NCBI GenBank assembly: GCA_027922465.2
Contig: BQMF02000007.1
Location: 496,001 to 560,000, forward strand
Length of the DNA: 64,000 nucleotides
DNA from: Turritopsis dohrnii
Lineage: Eukaryota > Cnidaria > Hydrozoa > Anthoathecata > Oceaniidae
Reading direction: 5' to 3'
Position numbers and translations under genes: made by a program. A model generated the notes under the pieces. That model did no database searches, had not been told where the DNA came from, and worked only from the letters and a program-made list of their open reading frames with translations. Positions 53,601-63,563 of the stretch are shown piece after piece; the first letter of the stretch is position 1, and every line of letters starts with the position of its first letter.

Positions 53601-56600
53601 TGTAAAATTTAAGTGACGTAAAGATGGAAAATTGGCCTCGCTTCAATTTTGAAATCCACATTTTTTTTTAAATGTGAATTTTAGGTAATCTAAACAAACT
53701 AATGTTCTGTCCTTTGGTTGAGTCACTGTCACATCCCACAGCAGCACAAATAACCATGTTTTTCATTAGACTTAAGAAAAATACTTAGTTATTGCTTGAA
53801 TTTCAAAGAACACTCGCTCGATTTGAATGCTAAACATCGCATCAACACTGAATATAACTTCTTCAATGACGTCACATAATTATTACTAATTTATTCAGCG
53901 TTTTAAGCCTATGTTTTAAAGTGGCATTTTATAGCGAAAAAAAGACTTTTTTTATCCAAGTTAAATTTATTTTGTAGTATCTACATTAAAACAAGGAATA
54001 TATGAAGAAAAAAAAATTTTTCAAATTTTCATGAGACCACTCCTTTAAACTTTGTGTTATTACAGCTTGGTTGACAGTACTAGTCAGGGAGCTGGAGGAC
54101 AAAAAAAAAAAAGAAGCAAAAGTTGTTGTTCTAAAGGACAATTTAATTTTAAATACTATTATATACTTAAAGTATAAGGATCTCATATTTCTTTACTGGT
54201 CACTCTAATTTTACTTGTGGGCCTTATTATAAACAATATTTACAACATGGAGAACAAACCCAACCACACATTTTATCACTTTCACTTGAGTTTTGAGTTT
54301 GTTTTGGGCTATTCACTTAGCCATATCCCCTGGTCATTGGGTCAACCAGAAGGAGGATTGGTTAAAACCAATAAAAGTTGCAGAATACCTTTTATGGAAA
54401 ATCTTGCAGCGAGAAATTGTATACTCCGTTACCGATCATTACAAAGATGACTTGATCAAATCGTTTGAACGTGAGAGACGATCATCTAATGGAATTATGC
54501 GCATTCGGATCGAAAAATGCGAACAGAAGAGACCAAAACAGTGGGCAAGGTTCTTGAAAAACGGAGAATTCCTGTTTCATGATTCGTCACATCCTACACG
54601 CTATGTCAAAATGTTCCATCCAACTACAATGCTTTATGTTAACCGCAGAACAAAGTTGGACAAATTAAAGTGTTACAGATGGTTTGATGAATTGTAAAGA
54701 ATTGCCTCGTACTGATCAAGAAGAGGCTGTTATGAAAGTGTTTTTACGCTCAAGTCACACAGCAGCATGTGGTATTGAATCAGTGTGCACTATCACTGTT
54801 GATACCGATCTCTTTGTATATGCGCTGTACTTTTCCTCAAAGATATCAACATTGATGCATGTTTAACTTGGGGATAGAAAACGAGTGATCAACATTACAA
54901 ATATTGTCTCTGAGCTTGGGGTGGATCTTTGTTTGGCACTTCTGGTGCTACATTCGTTTACTTGAAATGACTATACCAGTGATTTTCATGGCATGGGAAA
55001 AAAGCAAGCATTTTCAACCCTTCCTCAATCTGATGAATTTATTCATACATTTAAAGCCATCGGGAAAACGCTACATTTGATACCACTTTTTTTTTCCAGT
55101 CAAAAATTCATTTGTCATCTTCATGGAATAAAAGACAGCGTAGATTGAAATGAAGCTCGTTATAGAAAGTTTTGCAGCAAGAAAAGGACACCGGAACCAC
55201 TTAAACGAGTGAATTATCTTACTTACACCTCAAGGGCTTCTTTACAAGCATTCCCATCTACACCTCCTCCAAGTGAAGTTCACGTATGGATTGTGAAAGA
55301 TGTTAGATGTTAAATTAAACATCTAATGGATGCTTCATAAGCCTGTGCTAGACGAAGTGATTGAGCTTGTGTCTTGCAGCTGCATTAAACCAATGTGTCT
55401 GTAAATGATATGGGCTTAAGTGTACAGATCTTTCCGTTTGTAAAGAATGCGAAAACGGTGAAAAAGAAGATGAAAGCAACAATGAAGACGACCAAGACGA
55501 AGAACCATCTGATTTAGTAGAAGATGATGACAACGATGATGTTGGTGATGATGATCAATCAATCAATCAATATAATTCATTTGCCAGGAAAATAAGTTGA
55601 TGAAAATGGGATTACAATAAGGTCAAGGCAGGAGACCACCCCAATAGTGAATACTATAAACAAAGCATGATAGATAGAGATTAAGGTACGTTTGGGTGCA
55701 TAATGTCTTAATTTATATACATAGTGCTCCATTAGCTCAGCACAGCCTAATTGCAAGGGTACGGACATGTTGGTGCCAGTTGAATAAACTGGTCTTATAT
55801 ATTTCTTTAATTTTTTTTGTTTTCTTAGTTCACTTTTTTGGTCGATATATTCAAAAATTACTAATTTCATTACGAGTTATAACAATTTGCTTTATATAAT
55901 AACTTTTGAAATATTTTTGATCAGAATTCAAATATCTATCTTGTGATATAATTTTTTTTTTGCTTTAGAGGATTTTTTTTTTTACTTATCACGTGACGTC
56001 ACCAAAAACCTTTTTGGTACTGGAAAAGAGCCACAAGTTTTTTTGAAATAGCCAGTATAAATGCTTTTTGGCATCATTATCTAATAGAGAATCATCTTTC
56101 AAAGTTTCAGTTTGTCCTGAGGAGAGTTATTTGATTTTCTTGTCCTCTAGCTCCCTGACTATACAGGATGTTGGAATGTGTTTTGATCGATCTCCATAAT
56201 AAGGAAAGCTGTCTGTAATAAGGAACACTGACAGTAGACATTAATAAACAATCTAAAAGGTGAAAACTTTCTCCTTCACCACCATGGTGGGCAAGAATGT
56301 TTAGGAATTTAGTTATAAATATTGTTCTAGGTTTTGAACTCCAGAGGTTGAAATGTGTGCTCCTTGTTAAAGTTTACTTTATTTCTTGACACAATTGCTA
56401 TAGAGGACATAATATCATTTTGGACGCAGGAATTTATTATTTTTTTTCTACTTTATTTCAATTCGGTAACATAATAATTTCATCAGTGAGCATCAAAGTA
56501 AGTATCTATATTGATATGTAATATTAGTTCAGTTCGGAGAATGAAAGGTTTTTTTTGTTTGAGGTCATGAATTCCTGGGAGCACAAGTTCTGAAATTTCA

Positions 56601-56958
56601 GAAAAATGGCGCCGTTCTGAACGTGTTCAAAATGGTAGCCATATGAAGAATCTGGGAACCACAATGTTGAGCGCCTAAACAATAGAAATTAATTATGCAA
56701 CATTACTCGCATAATTAATTTTGAAGCCTTCCCTGTGCTTTCTTCTCAAAAATGGCGAGAAAAATTTCTTGTTGATAAAATCAAAACTTATCCATTTATA
56801 CTCACAGTTTCTTCTTCTTTTTCCATTCCAGTGGGCATCTGAGGTACCACACGATTAACAGAAGCAATATCCGGCAAATCTGGGACATCTTCTTCGTGAT
56901 AAACTGGAAGAGACTTATTGGCGTCGAGGGCTCTGGCACGAAATGACAACTTGCTCAT
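41632..56958 (-). CDS. EPC1: Enhancer of polycomb (EPC1/2, NuA4/TIP60 scaffold)
   Basis: A nuclear scaffold of the NuA4/TIP60 histone acetyltransferase. Exons: 56958-56806, 45694-45538, 45447-45287, 45170-44967, 44626-44559, 44445-44365, 44255-44108, 43741-43707, 43314-43270 (approximate), 43123-43037 (approximate), 42885-42626, 42472-41632. The EPcA domain is clear: MSKLSFRARALDANK, NRVVPQMPTGMEKEEE, LQRAISAQQIYGE, PKQLIHVQ, PDYDCDEED, PYVAFRRR.EKMQTRK, NRKNDEASYEKMLKLRRDL. Later blocks are GPDGKFTFRRKKG, GNWPWTHPVEGG and CIGFARRRVGRGGR. The C-tail is Ser/Thr/Gln-rich. About 746 aa. The 35-nt exon breaks phase (one base), so another tiny exon is probably missed between 43741 and 43314. One EPC gene here may be the single ancestor of vertebrate EPC1 and EPC2. 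Confidence 0.93.
43871..43916. repeat. Small hairpin repeat, second copy
   Basis: Same core as 4560-4600 (CCAAACAATTTCCTACGC ... GCGGAAATTGAA); lies in an EPC intron. Confidence 0.5.
45695..48397. other. EPC intron 1, proximal part
   Basis: No exon seen. 46770-46802 holds a TTATTACGGACA/ATTACGGACA motif pair whose inverted likeness is at 56190-56222. 46868-47030 is the left arm of a diverged inverted repeat whose partner is at about 52210-52375. A 117-codon frame at 47191-47544 has no recognised motif. Confidence 0.5.
46868..47030 (+). repeat. Left arm of a diverged long inverted repeat
   Basis: TAGTGGAGAG...GTGTGAC...AAACGATATTAACG...TATCG matches, on the opposite strand, 52210-52375 (TAGTGGGAGAG...GTGTGAC...AAACGATAT.AACG). 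Divergence is considerable. It could be TIRs of one ~5.5-kb element or two separate insertions. Confidence 0.5.
48403..49548. mobile_element. hAT-like element, CAGGGTGGCCAC end
   Basis: Left end CAGGGTGGCCAC, right end GTGGCCACGCTG, flanked by ATAAC on both sides (48398-48402, 49549-49553). GAGGAC(A)TTTTT(T)CAAAA words stand near both ends, in the same orientation. CAGGG(G)TGGCCA termini are known from hAT elements; a 5-bp duplication fits the hAT5-like groups. GTGGCCAC is itself a palindrome, so TIR evidence is limited. Confidence 0.55.
50119..51612. mobile_element. TAA-flanked element (Harbinger-like), middle of nest
   Basis: Inverted ends of about 46 bp starting AGCTGCGTTTCCACT, then TCAGTCGAAAAAGAAAATTT, flanked by TAA (50116-50118, 51613-51615). 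Three-base TWA duplications are the PIF/Harbinger hallmark. No transposase. About 700 bp without its own insertion. Confidence 0.75.
50311..51107. mobile_element. TTAA-flanked element, core of nest
   Basis: Inverted ends GGTGTGAGTAAGGGAAAAA, flanked by TTAA (50307-50310, 51108-51111). 797 bp, non-coding. The youngest insertion of the three by position. Confidence 0.8.
52210..52375 (-). repeat. Right arm of the diverged inverted repeat
   Basis: Partner of 46868-47030. Rich in TTAACGATA words. Confidence 0.5.
52726..54044 (+). mobile_element. TTAA-flanked transposon with a broken Cys-motif ORF
   Basis: Inverted ends AGGAGTGGT(A/C)TC(G/A)T, flanked by TTAA (52722-52725, 54045-54048). A frame starts ATG 52969 (MSENSSEEESD) and soon stops; further on, in other frames, acidic DDDFDDADENDLPERVGNK is followed by a stop where W is expected, then CKC.NC. 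Start and Cys pattern match the element at 2535-3442 although the TIRs differ. Likely a Kolobok-like group; no transposase core seen. Confidence 0.7.
54083..56159 (+). mobile_element. TA-flanked DNA transposon carrying a decayed Cys-rich gene
   Basis: Inverted ends GTCAGGGAGCT(G/A)GAGGACAA, flanked by TA (54081-54082, 56160-56161). Total 2077 bp. The interior holds a plus-strand pseudogene (54217-55600). The superfamily is not clear from TIRs alone. Confidence 0.75.
54217..55600 (+). pseudogene. Transposon-borne protein with Cys-rich CXC-like tail, disrupted
   Basis: Conceptual reading in shifting frames gives blocks I recognise from a widespread, uncharacterised animal protein set: a DTDLFVYALYFSSKIS block (54800-54850), GDRKRVINI..IVSELG, LCLALLVLHSFT, FHGMGKKQAF, EARYRKFCSKKRTPEP, and at the end VSCSC..QCVCK.YGLKCTDLSVC..C followed by a long Asp/Glu-rich tail (to about 55590). 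At least six stops and several frame changes, so it is dead. Its place between TIRs suggests the family travels with this transposon; its function is unknown to me. Confidence 0.65.
56160..56805. other. EPC intron 1, distal part
   Basis: 56190-56222 has the TAATAAGGA motif pair (see 46770). A 13-bp perfect hairpin, AAATTAATTATGC and its complement with a 10-nt loop, lies at 56686-56721. AAAATGGCG(C/A) words occur twice nearby. Confidence 0.5.
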
Positions 56959-57157
56959 GACTGCGTGCAAACTTTTCCAGAGTAAATTTTTGAGGGAAAA
57001 AAATTCCCACTTCCGAGCATCAAAGCTCCTTATGATTAAAATATATAATACATTACTAAATTTTCTTTCAAAATCCGTCAGCAACATGAAAAATCACCAT
57101 GTTTAACATGCATATCACTAATGTATTTTTTCAATCGATCAACATATTTTTCTTTCA

Positions 57158-57231
57158 AAGATGGCGGACTTTACGAAGACGACACGCAATTTTTAAACTA
57201 TGTTCAAGTTCGAATTAGCGCGCGCATGCGT
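57158..57231 (-). promoter_or_regulatory. Putative EPC promoter: YY1-like and NRF1-like sites
   Basis: AAGATGGCGG at 57158-57167 matches the YY1 consensus, and CGCGCATGCGT at 57221-57231 matches the NRF1 consensus. They lie 200-275 bp upstream of the EPC ATG, in the 686-bp gap between EPC and the end of BBS5. Both factors commonly mark housekeeping promoters in animals; use here is inference. Confidence 0.5.
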
Positions 57232-57644
57232 ATTTGTCGATATAATTCAAAGGCTGAAACCACGTGGTTGTAAGTTGCGGCAGAACTCAAGTGGAGTAAC
57301 GAGACCAAAACGCGGATCAAAATTGTGTGGAAAAATACTAAGTTTGTTAATTTTTTAAAAGAATTTACAAATAAATAAAATTTCTAAACTATTTACACAC
57401 AATTCTACCAGAAACAGTAAATTTGTTTTACAAATTCAAAATGCTGGTAAACGTGCCATGCAGAAAAACTAGTGTCGAGGTGCACAACCGTTCAAATACC
57501 AGCAGGAAAAATATTTACAAACACATTTTTATAATCCTGGTGTTATAATTTGCTTCTTCAAACAACACAAAAACCAGGGTTCCTCTCCGTGATTGAACTA
57601 GTCCCCTCAAACTAATCGGGTAATGTGTGACTGCAACTATCAAT

Positions 57645-60600
57645 TCAAGATTGAGTCGGCATCACTTCCCACAAGCTTTTTAGCGTCACACCCTCGCGCA
57701 GCTTTTCTATTGCAAGACCCAACTCACTATCAAAAACTGGTTCCCGGTCACCATCCTACAAGCAATAAAATGTAAGTGAATAGAGATGATTGTAGACAAC
57801 AAAAACACTTTGGTCATCTGATTTCATTTACATAACTGACAAAAGAAGATATTTCCGAAACATGCTCGACTTTTTCGTTAAAAGGTGACCGTTAAAACAT
57901 CAGAAAAAAAATAGCAGATCTCCAAAAATAACTCCATGGTTGTCCAAGTTGTCCATGGACAACCTTTTGATGTTTTAACTTAGTAAACAAGGAACAATTC
58001 TGGCCAGCACACGTGTAGACGTTGTTGTATAGAGGAAAATTATGAAAATTCAAAAACTTTCGTATGTCAAAAAATGCGAAATTTATGGAATAAGCTTTCG
58101 CTTTTTGCAGATTTTGGAACAAATTTCACGATACGAAGAAAAAGTTTTCTAAGTTTAATTTTTTCTTAAACGAATATTTATTTACAGGATTGACATTTCA
58201 ACAATGCTGTTATCAATATGAATCCTGTGTTAAAAAAGAAGAAAAAAGTAGGGCCTTTAAATCAGTTTCGCGTGTAAAAATGAGCAAAAAAAACCTGATT
58301 TTTTTAATTTTTCTTTCTTTGTTTAAAGTAAAAAGTAAAACACTATAACTAATTTTCTTCAACTTCCCACTCAGCATCGGTTCCTCTATCTTCACCAATG
58401 TACTGCTGCTGAAGTTTGCTACCACATCGCTAACAAAGTAGCATTTTTTCGCGTGAAAAAACTTTCTCGTTTTGCTGTTTCGAAATTTCCAAAGGCATAA
58501 ACTTTCGCGAAAACGGGCCAAAAACGCCAAAAACGCGAAAGTTTCTGCCCGCGAAAGTACAATTGACTCTCGCTGTCTTGAACATGCGATATCGAATTTT
58601 GCACTCGAACGTTTCGCCTGTTTACCATTTACTTCTTTATAAAATTTCTCGAAGAATATCTCGAACTTTTCACCTACCTGGTCTGTATCCGCAAAATATG
58701 CCTAGAGAACAAAATGAAGATACCGATATAAAAACACAGCAGGTAGGTGCGAATAAAATTTCTACTTTACACCATTATAGCTTGGTCTTAATTCTTATAC
58801 CGGGTGGCCACATAATTTTTTTAAAAAAATTTCCAGGATTTTTCCAGAACAATTCCAGAAAAATCACCAACTATTCAAGGATAACTTCACAGGATAGATA
58901 ATAAAAAAAAGAGCAAAAATTAACTTTTGAACACAAAAAAAAAGCATCATGGCAAAACACTCATTCATAAAGTCATTAGAGAGTCATTAGGGGTGTAGTG
59001 ACTGAAATACCTGTAAAAGAAACATCATCGATACATATTCAGTAAATAACTTAAAATTAAAAATAGGAAAAATGTGAACTTTCCAGGAATTCCAGAAAAT
59101 TTCAAGGAAAAACGGGAAATTTGAGAAATTCAAGAAAAATCCATGACTTTCCCAGGAATTCAAGGAATTCCAGGACCTGTTATATGAAATTTCTAATATA
59201 ACGCTAAAAAAATACATTATCGGGCATCGCTGAGGACAAAACTTTGACTTGGTGGAAAATCCTACTTTCAATGTTTTATCGGTTTTCATCATGGCTGTCG
59301 AACAGAAAAAGGTCTTGCAGTAAGTTCATCGAAACTTAATTTGAATGTTTTGTCAAGGAAAGGTGAATTTTGAAAAAAAATGTTGGATAGTCGACGAAAA
59401 CTTCTTCGTGGAAAGGAAACAGAACAAAAGTCATAGTATGACGTATAGTATGACGTATAGCATGACGTACGGCAAAAGCATCGGAAGTTTGTTCATTACT
59501 AATTTCAATATCGTCTTCAACAGGATCGATCGTCAAATCTTCAAGACCTTCCGGCTAAATCACACAGAGAAAGAAAAAGTAGGAACAAAGTAATAAACCT
59601 ATTACATTGCAATCAATTCGAAGAAACCAACTTTTTTTGTACTTACTTTGTTTTCTTTTTCGAATTCAATACCAAAGATCGGGCATGAGCTGTAAACCTG
59701 AAATATAAACATTTGTTTCGTTCGGTTGTTGCTAGGCTACTACGGAGGGTTCAAAAGTCAGGACTGCTACCTTATATAAGTTCTGGATTTCTTTAACAGT
59801 CTCTTGTAATTTTTCTACCGGATCGAGTCGAAATCCCAGCACATAGCCACCGCTCTTAAGATAAAAAAATTACAAAAAAAATAATTGATTTACGAAATAA
59901 ATTTGTGATTTGGAGTAATATGTTTGTGAATTTTGAACAACGTTCGTTATTTCTGGGCGTGGTTCAACCTCCTTAAAAATTTCCCTTTGAAGAATCCTCG
60001 AAATGTTATAGCTTGAGCTAAAAAAAACTCCAACGCATTTTGAATAATACCGTTGAAATAGCTAGTAAAACAAAACCAAAGGATCATCGGTCATCAAAAA
60101 GAATCTAAATACTTCAGTTGTACTATTTATCAAAGAAAAAAATGGGTTTTAATAAATGTTTGTCTTTAGCAGAGCAAAAAGAGCACACTGCATCTCTATA
60201 CACTTAATTCCCTGTACAAATAATGTATTATGTTTATTCAACTGAAATAAAATTTCCTGTTTTGAAAACGTTTTGTAGAAAAAACAAAAAAAGTGCACCA
60301 GAATATAAACATAATTATTTTATACCTGGTGAGATGTTTCCAGAACGAGAGCGAGTCCAAACTTCGAATCACGAATTCTTATTGATTTCTATGAGAGAAC
60401 AAGAATTTACAAAGTTTATACACAACCAAATTTGCTATGAGTTGTAGGTGATGGAGTGGGTATAGACGCGAAAAACTGAGAGTTGTAGAAATTGTTTTAG
60501 TTAAAACATCAATTTTTACTTTATGACGCCTTCCAAGATTACCGTCTCTTTTCTACCCACTTTATCAAAGAATTAAAGTCGTAGTTAATCATAATAACAA

Positions 60601-63563
60601 AAGTGTGTAAATACCATTTGTAAATATGGAATGCTGACATTGAAGCTTTCGTTCATATTAGCATGCCAAACCAATCGCACATTGGTAATATAAAATACAC
60701 CAAGATTACCCTAATGAAATGTATATAGAAAAATATGAGAAGAACTATGCAGATCATCATGTTGACGATTGTAAGAAGCTATCTAAAGAGTATAAGTGTT
60801 TTACACAGTTTTAATACACGATTTAAACTTTTTTGAAAGAATTGAATATGTTTGATCCTGAATAATAACAGCACATCCAGCCTCACATTAGACTTTCTGT
60901 TTACATAGCAACATAACTAAAGACAGCAATTCTTACTAACTATGATTCAAAATATCATATGAATAGTGACAGTGAAATAAATAAATATCCACCTGATCAC
61001 TGGAAAGGTTCCAAACTCCAGTCACCTGAAGACAATATGTAAGCATTTATAAGATAAACTTCATAACGAACCTGTTGCAGACATCTAATATAACATTCAT
61101 GCTACATGGTCATCAAAAAAGAGCCCCTCTTTTGTAATTGACTACAGGTCCAGGAAAGATCTCAGCTTTGCTTCAACTAATGGTCTCCAAATCACCTGAT
61201 TTAAATTCTGTGGCATCAACCACATTGTCACTATTTGACAACACTACTGATACCTTCTAAGAACATGTAAAAGCTGCTATCGAGGTTCACATTGAACTTT
61301 TCATCATCATCATAACACAACAAGAATAAGTATTTATTTGAGTACTACAGTCAGAAGTTTCCTTTCATTTCTGTTCCATGTTGCTTTCCCAAGAGATGTT
61401 AAAGTTCTGGAGACCTTTTTAATAAACCATTAATTGAAAGCACAATGTACATCATCAATATTAAATACGAAAAAAAAGTAATGACCTGTTTAGATATTTG
61501 TTATAAATACCTTTTCATAAATTTCTTCCAATGGAAGTAAACGTAACTGCTTATTGTAAATTAGTGCCCCACGCAATTTCAATTCCCGATACATTTTTGA
61601 AGTCTCATATGCTCTGAAAGAATGGAAGTACCAGGATTTAAAACAAGATGCATTTTGACAACCTCATAGCAGGACACTGAATTGACAGGACATTAAATTG
61701 TAGCTATACCTGAACACTGATAATATTGTTGAGAATAGTCGCGGACTTCCTGGTATCTAGAAAATTTCTAACCCAGTCCACAATCAATGTAAAAGAAAGA
61801 ATTTTAATTTGTAACCCACGGGACTCCATAGTAACCAGGTAACATGAAATAATTGTTTTACTTACAAGACTTGTGAATATGAATTCAAATCTTGTATTAT
61901 TACATTTGGTTAGCACATACAATGCCTCTGTTTGACCACGTAGCTTCTAACAAAGTAAATAAGTTGGCCACACTGAGAAAAACTGCAAATTTATTTAATC
62001 ATTCAAATTGGGAGAGGAGAAACCAGCACAACTCACAGAAACTGCAGTTTTGACGTTGACACTAAGAACACAATTATAGCCGATTGCTAAAAAAAACAAA
62101 CCTTACTTTAAAGACAAATCGAATACAATCATTAATTTCCTACCAACAGAGAATGTGAATCCTGAGTTGTCAAATTCAAAATTTCACAAAAGTCAGAATT
62201 TTATTAGATCAAAGTAGTTTCACTATAAGATGTTTTAATTCTTTATTATTCTCTGTAAGTGTGTTTCGAAAAACAATTATCAGGAAGGAATACATAGATC
62301 ACTTACAAAGGTTGACTCTTGGCATAACTTGTGAATGCCATATTACGCGAAGGTTGGTTACAAGCATTTTTCCTGGATAAAATTCAAATAATTATCTTAA
62401 ACCAAAAAAGTCTTCCAAAAAACTATTATCAACCAATACAGCGCAATACTTGATTTAGCACCTACCATCATTATTAATTGTTTTCTGAAAGAATCTGAGA
62501 GGGGCATGCTCCTATTGTAGACATTCAAATGATTCAATTCTCTATCCATCTAGCATGTGAAATGTAGCTTTGGGTCTTGGGTGCACTATTAGCATTGCAA
62601 GGCCAGGCTTTGGTGGGGGCTAGCTAGTAAGAACCATTTGGTGTGTCTTATTGTGAACATTATTTTGCTGTTTACTATCTTCTGTTGTTTTATAAATTTA
62701 TTTGACATAACTGTTTGATTTTAGTGAAGTTGAAAGCACATTTCTATTAGGAGAATTTTGAATCATGTTCCATGTGTGGGTAAGCGAATACAATTCTATT
62801 TTCGATCAGGAAATAACCAATAACGAATTAAAAGATTGAATTAGCAAAAGAAATTCTAAGAACAATTATTTAAAATAAATCATTTAAAATACTAAGACCG
62901 TATCACCTCTATCACCATTATTGCCTTTTGTATCTTCAACTGACTCCAGCTTGTCAATCAGAACCTAACAAATGAAATTTTAGTCAGACGGAAAGGTAAA
63001 TGAAAGTTTCAAGTAAGAGCTATTCTAGACCAATTGATTTTGGGTGCATTATAAAAATGGACACACAAATAAATGTAGAAAATGAAACTCAATACTGGTG
63101 ATTAAAAGACACGTAGATAAACAGTGGACATATTTGTCCAGGAAGAAAAATGTTGTCGCAACATACTTCAAAACATTAATGGAAGTAGCCAGTCTGCTAT
63201 GTAAAAAAATATTCGCCATAGATAAATATGAGGATAAAAAACAACATTTATTTATTTAAAACTAGCAAAAGCTTTTCTGCTATTTCCACTATTTTATTAT
63301 ATGCTCTCAGTTGGTTTAAAAAATTTTAATACACAATGAAGACACTCCACAAACAGAGCTTATTGAAACATGCAATTTTCTTTCGTAATAACTTTTAAGA
63401 TTATTCATAGTGCTTCTTCCAGATGATGTTTGAGAAGTACCTAATACCCTTTCTTTCGAATAAAAAGCTACCCCTGCCCAAAACAATTTCAAAGAATACA
63501 TCCTTCCATACATTGCAAGTAAAAAAATTCTACCTTACCTCACCAGACCTCATGTTCATCTGT
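57645..63563 (-). CDS. BBS5: BBS5, BBSome subunit (5' end beyond window)
   Basis: A ciliary trafficking protein whose two PH-like domains bind phosphoinositides in the BBSome. Fifteen exons, all in phase: 63563-63539, 62964-62907, 62372-62307, 62086-62037, 61946-61866, 61756-61710, 61613-61511, 61025-60993, 60710-60615, 60388-60326, 59854-59771, 59697-59647, 59554-59471, 58701-58678, 57755-57645. They encode 324 aa against 341 in human; only the N-terminal exon (LWEDRDVRFD region) is missing. Matching blocks: [131 protein letters not shown] and LWEVM at the end. One exon is only 24 nt (AYFADTDQ). Confidence 0.96.
58495..58560. repeat. TTTCGCGAA/CGCGAAAG-rich fragment
   Basis: Shares words with the elements at 21900-22010 and 34594-34971; lies in a BBS5 intron. 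Confidence 0.4.
58678..58701 (-). other. BBS5: 24-nt microexon of BBS5
   Basis: CTCTAG|GCATAT...GACCAG|GTAGGT encodes AYFADTDQ and fits exactly between DAFA (ending 59471) and DGDREPVF (starting 57755). The counterpart in human BBS5 reads AYFADG. Introns on both sides are about 770 and 920 bp. Confidence 0.85.
58803..59180. repeat. Repeat with GGGTGGCCACAT start and CCAGGAATT words
   Basis: Starts CGGGTGGCCACAT, has TTCCAG(G/A)A repeated in both halves and ends near CCAGGACCTG (59180). Same terminus style as the hAT-like element at 48403. Lies in a BBS5 intron; the ends are not well defined. Confidence 0.45.
59432..59470 (-). repeat. 12-13-bp tandem repeat touching a BBS5 splice donor
   Basis: On the minus strand the donor GTACGT begins a run (TACGTCAT(A/G)CTA)x3. 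Read through, the frame stays open ([11 protein letters not shown]), so donor choice decides the protein; family comparison supports splicing at 59471. Confidence 0.7.
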
